Origin: HKCCE3408 sp038530555
Lineage (GTDB): Bacteria > Pseudomonadota > Alphaproteobacteria > Rhodobacterales > Rhodobacteraceae
Length of the DNA stretch: 64,000 nt
NCBI GenBank assembly: GCA_038530555.1
Contig: JBCBCN010000006.1
Span: 186,001 to 250,000, forward strand
Reading direction: 5' to 3'
Below, piece by piece: positions 58,449-64,000 of the stretch (position 1 is its first letter; the number at the start of each line of letters is the position of its first letter). A program made the position numbers and the translations under genes. Under the pieces are notes generated by a model. It ran no database searches and was not told the DNA's origin. It saw only the letters and a program-made list of their open reading frames with translations.

Positions 58449-58835
58449 ATGGCTGCATTCGACGAAGATTTATTCCTCAAAGGCCTGGAACGGCGCAAGT
58501 CGACGCTAGGCGCAGAATATGTCGAAAGGAACCTTGAGGCCGCGGACGATTTCACTCGCCCCTTTCAAGAAGCGATGACGGCGTGGTGCTGGGGTTTTGG
58601 CTGGGGAGATGAGATAATCGACGCCAAAACACGGTCCATGATGAATTTGTCGATGATCGGCGCGCTGGGCAAAATGCACGAATGGGAAATCCATTGCCGC
58701 GGGGCCATAAACAACGGCGTTTCATCGGAAGAGATCCGAGCCATCATCCACGTTGTTGGCATCTATTGCGGCGTCCCCCAGGCGCTCGAGTGCTTTCGCG
58801 TCGCTAGGAAAGTCATCGAGGAAACGGCCGACTGA
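58449..58835 (+). CDS. Carboxymuconolactone decarboxylase family protein
   Basis: A 128-residue protein with the CMD fold: WGDEIIDAKTRSMMNLSMIGALGKMHEWEIHCRGAINNGVSSEEIRAIIHVVGIYCGVPQALECF. The PcaC-like HxxxxxNG segment is present, and the AhpD CxxC redox pair is absent. Members act as decarboxylases or peroxidases. It ends the plus-strand operon, 3 bp after the aldehyde dehydrogenase. A function within the pathway, such as decarboxylation, is inferred. Confidence 0.85.
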   Translation: MAAFDEDLFLKGLERRKSTLGAEYVERNLEAADDFTRPFQEAMTAWCWGFGWGDEIIDAKTRSMMNLSMIGALGKMHEWEIHCRGAINNGVSSEEIRAIIHVVGIYCGVPQALECFRVARKVIEETAD

Positions 58836-58986
58836 TTTGCCTGATTGCCGTATGCTTGTGAAATCTGGAGCGTTTTCCCCAGGTTCCTTTAAGAAAACTA
58901 GGTTCTTAACGCTTGCAGTATTTTACCCGCGCTGGCCGTCAGAGTTGAAGGCCGATAAGGTGCTAGACTGATTAGCTTGCCGCCTT

Positions 58987-60168
58987 CTAAATCCGCCTTA
59001 CCCGCAGTTTGGTTTTTAGATCGGTTCGACAAAACGCATGCAGGAAACAGGTCTGCTCTGAGATATCGAGCATTTCCTGGGCGGTCTCATCGCTTTCGCC
59101 CGTCTCAAGATAAACATGCGTTTCGATCGGATCGGCTTCACCTGCTTTGCCTGTTCCGCCAGATGAGCCGCCTAGGCTGAAATGTGTATCCTGAACAATG
59201 CGGTAGTCGGGCAAATCCAGATTGAGCATCGAAACGAAGCGGCCAAACTGCGTCATGAAACAAAAGCCAATACCCGCCGAAATCAAGGTATTGGCATCCG
59301 GTGCCCGCCCATCTTCGGAACTGAGAAACCGAAATGACGTCCCGTATGGCGAATACTGCATTTGCTGGATCTCTTTGATCCCGTCCTCTCGCATAACCGC
59401 GACGGCACCGATGTTGAGCCGACGGTCCTGCTCATCAGACAGGCTAGAGCCACCCGCCGATGTCCCCAGCACAACGTCTTTTTTGGGAGTGGGGCCAATG
59501 GGTTCCATTAATGTCAATGCGCCGGCCTCGACCACCGACTTTGCAAAGTGGTTACCGGGGTCGGGAAAGAGCGGTTCTTTGAGTTCAGCCACTTTGGCAG
59601 TTGGTAATTCGACGCCATTTTTCCCAAGTTTAAAAAGGCTTTCCAGTTTGCCACGCATCAAACCATTGAGCGGGGAGGCGAAAGTCGCATTGATCAGAAA
59701 TTCGTTGAGCGCGCCGTCGTCTAGGTCGCAATCAATCTCGACTTGCAGGTCGATGTTTTCAGCGCCTCCGACCATGGTGCGTTTGGGCATGGAGCCCTTC
59801 ATCGTGTAATAATTGTCTTGAATGAGCTTTAGCTGACGAATTTTGACATCCTGACTTTTTGCCAAAGCCGTGATCTCATTCATGAAACTTGCAGCCATTC
59901 CGGTCGATAAGAACGCCAAAGGGCAAGGGGCTGCGTCATGCCCATTCAGATAAGGCCCTTCGTCAGAGACAAGTCGCCACGTGCCACCAGTTTTTGCAGA
60001 TCGGATTAACGCCTCTTTCTGAAACCCTGACAATGATCGCACCCAAGTCCTCAGGGCATCCCCTTTGCGATTGTCTGGTGCGTCAATCCCAACCTCATCG
60101 GGGTTGCCGACTTTGAAGAACGGTGCCAGTCCGCTCGTCCCGATAATATCTTCACCGAGTTTGGCCAT
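58987..60168 (-). CDS. Tandem OsmC-domain protein
   Basis: A 393-residue protein with two OsmC-like halves. The second keeps both cysteines of the peroxidase site (SAGIGFCFMTQFGRF and EQTCFLHAFC), while the first has only one (APCPLAFLSTG) and lacks the second (FASPLNGL). OsmC proteins reduce organic hydroperoxides. This fused form probably has one active and one structural half. It lies downstream of the TAXI-TRAP genes in the same orientation, after a hairpin. Confidence 0.82.
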   Translation of the reverse strand: MAKLGEDIIGTSGLAPFFKVGNPDEVGIDAPDNRKGDALRTWVRSLSGFQKEALIRSAKTGGTWRLVSDEGPYLNGHDAAPCPLAFLSTGMAASFMNEITALAKSQDVKIRQLKLIQDNYYTMKGSMPKRTMVGGAENIDLQVEIDCDLDDGALNEFLINATFASPLNGLMRGKLESLFKLGKNGVELPTAKVAELKEPLFPDPGNHFAKSVVEAGALTLMEPIGPTPKKDVVLGTSAGGSSLSDEQDRRLNIGAVAVMREDGIKEIQQMQYSPYGTSFRFLSSEDGRAPDANTLISAGIGFCFMTQFGRFVSMLNLDLPDYRIVQDTHFSLGGSSGGTGKAGEADPIETHVYLETGESDETAQEMLDISEQTCFLHAFCRTDLKTKLRVRRI

Positions 60169-60215
60169 GTCGCCGTCTCCTATCCCATGATTTGTCTATG
60201 CCCAAATGGGCATTT

Positions 60216-60244
60216 GCCCGGTGCCTACAAGCTGGGCACCGGGC
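60216..60244 (-). terminator. Stem-loop after TAXI binding-protein gene
   Basis: Perfect 10-bp arms GCCCGGTGCC (60216-60225) and its complement (60235-60244) with a 9-nt loop, 7 bp beyond the TAXI gene stop. A smaller ATGCCC/GGGCAT hairpin follows at 60198-60213. No U-tract is seen, so it may be a partial terminator or an mRNA-protecting structure. Confidence 0.6.
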
Positions 60245-60250
60245 GTGCGA

Positions 60251-61228
60251 TCACTCCATCACACCGACTTCGCGGTAGTAGCGTGCCGCGCCAGGATGGA
60301 TGGTCATGGCGCCGAGGTTTGAGACTGCAAATTCGATATCAATGGCCTCCACCCAAGGAGCCTCGGATGAAATCTGCTCCAGGTTCTCCCAGAAAGCACG
60401 GGTAATTTGATAGACAGTCTCTTCATCCAAATCGGCGCGAACCCCGATGCCGACCGAGGTGTTGAACGACATCACCGGTTCGTCGTTCAATTGACCTTCG
60501 TAAAAGCCAGTTCCGATTTCCTCGCGATAGCGGAACGGGCCCAAGTACTCATCCACCTCGGCACCGTCATGGCTCTCGGGACCAATGAAGCGAACAGTTT
60601 CAGTTTCGGTGAATTGGATGAATTGCCCGCATGGATCGAGGCAGCCGTTCACATAAACATCAATTGTGCCGTCCAGAAAAGCTTGATAGCCCGTCTGCCA
60701 ATTGGCGGTGATCGCTTCGTAGTCTTCTCCTGCAACAAGTCCCGTGGTGCTTTCGATCCAACCGCGCGCCGCGTTGAACGCCCCGCCGCCTTGGGGCCCG
60801 AGGAAGGCCGACGCACCTTCCAGATCGTCCAATACCTCAATGTCGCTGTCGCCGCGGACTGCGAAATGGTATTGTCCATACGGGTAGAGCATCAACAGCT
60901 GCACGTTTTCGGACAGGGCCGGGGCCTCTGGCTCATTGGCGTACATCGCGCGGCCATTGGACATCAGGTTGTAGATCACGGGGTTGGTCATCACCAGGTC
61001 AAGGTTTCCGCGCGCCATTTCCATCACATGCAACGTAGCGGCACCGCCGCCAGAGACCTCGATGGCAATCCGATCGATATTGTCGGTCACGATATTGGCG
61101 AAGGTCGACATTGTGATCGCGGCGCTAAGGCTCGGGGCGATGGTGGCCATGCGCAGGGTTTGGTCCTGGGCTGTGGCCATCCCGCCTATGACAAGTGCCG
61201 AGCAGATAGTGGTGGTGAAAAGACGCAT
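60251..61228 (-). CDS. TAXI family TRAP transporter solute-binding protein
   Basis: A 325-residue periplasmic binding protein with a signal peptide (residues 1-20, GGMATAQ). TAXI family landmarks are LSAAITMSTFANIVTDN, VEVSGGGAATLHVMEMARGNLDLVMTNPVIYNLM-like segments in two parts, GPQGGGAFNAARGWI and AFLDGTIDVYVNGC. TAXI proteins pair with fused TRAP permeases, as here. Ligands are usually organic acids; none can be named. Last gene before the hairpin and OsmC gene. Confidence 0.92.
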   Translation of the reverse strand: MRLFTTTICSALVIGGMATAQDQTLRMATIAPSLSAAITMSTFANIVTDNIDRIAIEVSGGGAATLHVMEMARGNLDLVMTNPVIYNLMSNGRAMYANEPEAPALSENVQLLMLYPYGQYHFAVRGDSDIEVLDDLEGASAFLGPQGGGAFNAARGWIESTTGLVAGEDYEAITANWQTGYQAFLDGTIDVYVNGCLDPCGQFIQFTETETVRFIGPESHDGAEVDEYLGPFRYREEIGTGFYEGQLNDEPVMSFNTSVGIGVRADLDEETVYQITRAFWENLEQISSEAPWVEAIDIEFAVSNLGAMTIHPGAARYYREVGVME

Positions 61229-61245
61229 TTTATCCTCCCTGATAA

Positions 61246-63354
61246 TTATTGCGTTGTTGCCGGTTGGGGGGCGTCGATCGGCGATGGCTCCCCTTTGAGA
61301 AAGCGGTGCAAGATGATGAGGAGCGCGCCGCCGGCAAATGCCGGGACGGCCAGGGTCATGTTAGGCAATAGCACTAGGATGCCTACGACTGGGCGCGTCA
61401 GGCGTTCCCAAAGATTCAGCCGGTTGCGCTCAAAGCCTGTCACGGCCGAGGCCAGGAGCCAGACAGCCATTCCGAAAGCCGCGACGACCCAGACAAAATT
61501 GAACCAACTGACGCTGGTAATATCGATCATCGCACGCGATGTCGGCAACTCTCCGTCGAACCAAACGAACAGGACTTGCAGTTTATAAAGCACCGCGGGG
61601 TGGTAGACGAAAACGAACGGGATCAAAAAGCCTGCGAGCGCAAGGCGTGCGGCCTGAAAGCCGGTTATCATTGGGCTTGCCCCCGCAATGGGGGCTGCGG
61701 CAAAGGCTGCAAGCGCAACAGGGGGCGTGACTGTCGACAGGACAGCGAAGAAGACAACGAAAAGGTGAAGCGTGAGCGGCGGAATACCAACTGCGTCGAT
61801 GCCAGAGCTCAATGCGATAACAATGATGAAGTACGTGGCCCCAGGCGGCAGGCCCATACCTAGGACAATTGCGCCCAACGCGACAACAATAAGCGTTGTG
61901 AAAAGTGGCCCGTCGGCCAATTGTGCCAATAGCAGCGCAAGACGCCCGGAAAAGCCCGACACTTGGATCAGCCCGACGATCAAACCGATGGCCGCCACGA
62001 TCACGACGATGGCGGCAGACATCCGCCCGGCATCCACGAAAGCGCGGTAGATTTTCTTCCAGTTTCGAAATCCTGGAAACAGGATCAAAGCGCTCGTTAC
62101 GGCGGCAAGAAACCCGTAGAACCCCGCCTTTTGCACCGAAGGTTGTGTGAAGAGAAAAAAGCTCAGGACACCGAGCGGCACGATGAATACCAAGCACTGG
62201 ACCTTTTCGCGACTTAATAGGTTGGGGCGTGCCTCTGCGGAAAGGGGGCCGACACCCTGGCGCCGCGCCTCGAAATAGACGGTCAGAAATGTGCCGAAAT
62301 AGAAGAAGATGGCCGGTACGATCGCGGCAACTATGATATACCGATACTCCAGTCCGATCTGCCCAGCGACGAAAAAGGCGACCACTCCCATCACTGGCGG
62401 CATGATTTGTCCGCCCGTTGAGGCGGCGGCCTCAACTGCGGCTGCGAAGGACGGTTTAAACCCTGCGCGCTTGATCACAGGGATCGTCATCACGCCGGTC
62501 GAGACGACGTTCGAGATCGCCGCACCACTTAGGGTGCCGAAAAGTGCTGACGATGCCACCGAGGCATGGGCGGCTCCGCCGGTGAATCGGCCGGTGAGCC
62601 GATTGGCCAGTTTCATTAAAAGATCGCCCGCCCCAGACGCCATCAAAACCGCGCCAAAGACGATGAAGATCAGCACGTTGCCCGATACGACTTGCAGCGG
62701 TTGTCCGAACATGCCGCCAGTTTGCGACCAGAAATTCAAGACCATCGTGCGCATCGACTGCGCCGCCGTCGCCTCCGATCCAGCTAAGATGCCCATCCAT
62801 TCGGGAAGAGCGCCGCGGACGAAAAAATAGAAGATCCAAAAGATGCAAAATCCGACGATGAAAGTGCCGAATTGGCGCCAAGTCAGGTAGAGAACCAACA
62901 CTGTTGCGATAGGAAATAGGACGAAATCCAACGGGCGCGCCGAGGGCAATGCACCGCCGTCGACCTGCATGAGTTTGTAGATCCATAGCGAAAAGACGAC
63001 CGTCGACAGCGCAGTGGCCGCCCAATTTAACCACTCCATTCGTTCCGGAAGCGTAAGAAATGAAATCGCGAATGCCAACAATATCGGCAACCCGAGGATG
63101 AGGCCTGTCGGCAACAAAAAGGCGCGCTCAAAACCGCGAAACGCGGCGCCAAGCCAGTGCTCGCGGAGCAAGAGGCGCTGATCGCGGCGGCTGAGCTCGT
63201 CGAAACCATCGGTGGTGCTTACAATGATCCACCGCACCAATTCAGAGAATGGCCCTGCGGACGCATAAATGAGAATGATAATCGCAAAACTGAATGCGAT
63301 CACGTCCGCCAGCTGCTTTCGCGCGGGCACTGGCTTGGCAGGTGCATCGGTCAT
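61246..63354 (-). CDS. TRAP transporter fused permease (4TM/12TM)
   Basis: A 702-residue inner-membrane protein. A DctQ-like four-helix part (residues about 15-190) is fused to a DctM-like core with GAGDLLMKLANRLTGRFTGGAAHASVASSALFGTLSGAAISNVVSTGVMTIPVIKRAGF and AAVEAAASTGGQIMPPVMG, and GMGLPPGATYFIIV later. This fused form is typical of TAXI systems. It uses a sodium or proton gradient for uptake. It is between the sulfatase and the TAXI gene on the minus strand. Confidence 0.95.
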   Translation of the reverse strand: MTDAPAKPVPARKQLADVIAFSFAIIILIYASAGPFSELVRWIIVSTTDGFDELSRRDQRLLLREHWLGAAFRGFERAFLLPTGLILGLPILLAFAISFLTLPERMEWLNWAATALSTVVFSLWIYKLMQVDGGALPSARPLDFVLFPIATVLVLYLTWRQFGTFIVGFCIFWIFYFFVRGALPEWMGILAGSEATAAQSMRTMVLNFWSQTGGMFGQPLQVVSGNVLIFIVFGAVLMASGAGDLLMKLANRLTGRFTGGAAHASVASSALFGTLSGAAISNVVSTGVMTIPVIKRAGFKPSFAAAVEAAASTGGQIMPPVMGVVAFFVAGQIGLEYRYIIVAAIVPAIFFYFGTFLTVYFEARRQGVGPLSAEARPNLLSREKVQCLVFIVPLGVLSFFLFTQPSVQKAGFYGFLAAVTSALILFPGFRNWKKIYRAFVDAGRMSAAIVVIVAAIGLIVGLIQVSGFSGRLALLLAQLADGPLFTTLIVVALGAIVLGMGLPPGATYFIIVIALSSGIDAVGIPPLTLHLFVVFFAVLSTVTPPVALAAFAAAPIAGASPMITGFQAARLALAGFLIPFVFVYHPAVLYKLQVLFVWFDGELPTSRAMIDITSVSWFNFVWVVAAFGMAVWLLASAVTGFERNRLNLWERLTRPVVGILVLLPNMTLAVPAFAGGALLIILHRFLKGEPSPIDAPQPATTQ

Positions 63355-63393
63355 ATTCCCCTCCCGATCGACATCACGTCTGGAGCGCCCTTA

Positions 63394-64000
63394 TCATGAT
63401 GCTGCGCCGTCTTGCGGTTTCGGATCGTTATTCGGATCGATCAGATCGCTTTCGTCCCAATAGCCAATAAGAACGCCCGCCTTTTCCTCAAAGGCCGTGA
63501 AGCGGGCTGCCATTTCGTCGCTGTAGGTTTCGCGTTGGCGGTATTGCAGAGCCCAATTTGCGAGGCGCGCATGCATATCTCGCCGGACCTCCTCATGCTC
63601 GGGCGAATGGCCTAAATCGACGAATTCATTCGGGTCGGATTTGCGGTCGAAAAGCACTGGCGCAAAGCCGGGCGCATGAATGTATTTCCAAGCCTCCGTC
63701 AAAGCCATATAAATCCGACAATCGCGTGGCCCGCGCCCGGTTTCAGGGGCAAAGACCTGTTGGTGATAGTCATACTCACTGACCACGAGGTCGTTCACCT
63801 GAGAGACCTCGCCGGTTAGCAGGGGACGCAGCGACCTCCCGTCGATCTGATGGGCGGGCGGTGTGCCGCCGAAATTTTCAATGAAAGTCGGCAGAAGATC
63901 TATGGCTTGCACCAAGGCGTCGCAGGTGGTGCCGCGCGTGCCGTCCATCGCGGGGTCTGGATCGGCGATGATCAGCGGAACCTTGACCGATGGATCGTGG
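63394..64000 (-). CDS. Sulfatase family protein, C-terminal part
   Basis: The gene runs off the right edge; about 200 codons from the 3' end are visible. VKVPLIIADPDPA, then ALVQAIDLLPTFIENFGGTPPAHQIDGRSLRPLLTG, VVSEYDYHQQ, WKYIHAPGFAPVLFDRKSDPNEFVDLG and a C-terminal HARLANWALQYRQRE are in the order seen in alkaline-phosphatase-fold sulfatases and phosphonate monoester hydrolases. The active-site CxPxR or SxPxR motif is outside the window. Its place directly upstream of the TRAP genes suggests that an imported sulfate ester is hydrolysed. Confidence 0.85.
   Translation of the reverse strand, partial: HDPSVKVPLIIADPDPAMDGTRGTTCDALVQAIDLLPTFIENFGGTPPAHQIDGRSLRPLLTGEVSQVNDLVVSEYDYHQQVFAPETGRGPRDCRIYMALTEAWKYIHAPGFAPVLFDRKSDPNEFVDLGHSPEHEEVRRDMHARLANWALQYRQRETYSDEMAARFTAFEEKAGVLIGYWDESDLIDPNNDPKPQDGAAS

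Noticed and set aside
58836..58986. Possible small gene or terminator after the CMD gene
   Set aside because: About 150 bp of mixed sequence with no convincing ORF or stable hairpin.
60407..61588. 393-codon frame antisense to the TAXI gene
   Set aside because: No ribosome site or domain; the opposite strand carries a signal peptide and TAXI motifs.

Overview
The window is GC-rich, densely packed chromosomal DNA. Its gene content points to an alphaproteobacterium of the Rhodobacteraceae (Roseobacter group): an aerobic (CobG/CobF-type) cobalamin cluster, a seven-subunit Mnh/Mrp antiporter, UrtABCDE, TRAP and ABC uptake systems, and quaternary-amine catabolism genes. No rRNA, tRNA, CRISPR array or insertion sequence was seen.

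Layout. (1) 1-16.3 kb: corrin-ring synthesis. On the minus strand lie cobQ (cut by the window edge), two tandem Lin0512-family genes, an orphan low-GC gene, a YrhK-type gene and cobO. On the plus strand lie cobW, a 95-aa ORF, cobN, cobG, cobH, cobI and cobJ, then, after cobK on the minus strand, cobL, cobE, cobM, cobB, cobA and cobF. Most junctions are 4-bp ATGA/GTGA overlaps. CobG ends before its Fe-S domain, and cobN carries three DnaA-box-like 9-mers. (2) 16.4-20.1 kb: an NnrU-family membrane protein, a SOUL heme-binding protein, a soluble and a membrane methyltransferase in one unit, and a ProC-like reductase. (3) 20.5-26.4 kb: mnhABCDEFG. (4) 26.4-33.3 kb: urtEDCBA on the minus strand with a divergent LysR regulator. 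(5) 33.3-41.8 kb: a DUF3179 protein, an MFS carrier, and an ABC importer (solute-binding protein plus two permeases) that has no ATPase gene next to it but is followed by a SnoaL-like gene and the tail of a second one, with a divergent LysR gene. (6) 41.9-46.8 kb: a GFA-family protein, then a cobalamin riboswitch, a 23-codon leader ORF and a BtuD/BtuF/BtuC-like importer, followed by a COG0523 GTPase whose CxCC motif reads SISS. (7) 46.9-58.8 kb: two divergent operons. The minus one holds a dimethylglycine-dehydrogenase-like flavoprotein, an MDR dehydrogenase, two enolase-superfamily enzymes and a class III aminotransferase. The plus one holds an RpiR regulator, a CntA-like Rieske oxygenase, a 101-aa protein, a sulfotransferase, an aldehyde dehydrogenase and a carboxymuconolactone-decarboxylase-family protein. 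(8) 59-64 kb: a tandem OsmC protein, a TAXI-TRAP importer and the 3' part of a sulfatase gene.

How the parts work together. Region 1 makes the corrin ring, and region 6 imports cobalamin under B12 feedback. Region 7 looks like a self-contained catabolic module for an N-methylated (probably quaternary) amine acid: the Rieske enzyme and the flavoprotein would remove methyl groups, and the enolases, aminotransferase, MDR and aldehyde dehydrogenase would process the carbon skeleton. The substrate cannot be read from the sequence. It is the best candidate here for an undescribed pathway. The neighbouring TAXI-TRAP/sulfatase unit may deliver a related sulfated compound, which is inference only.
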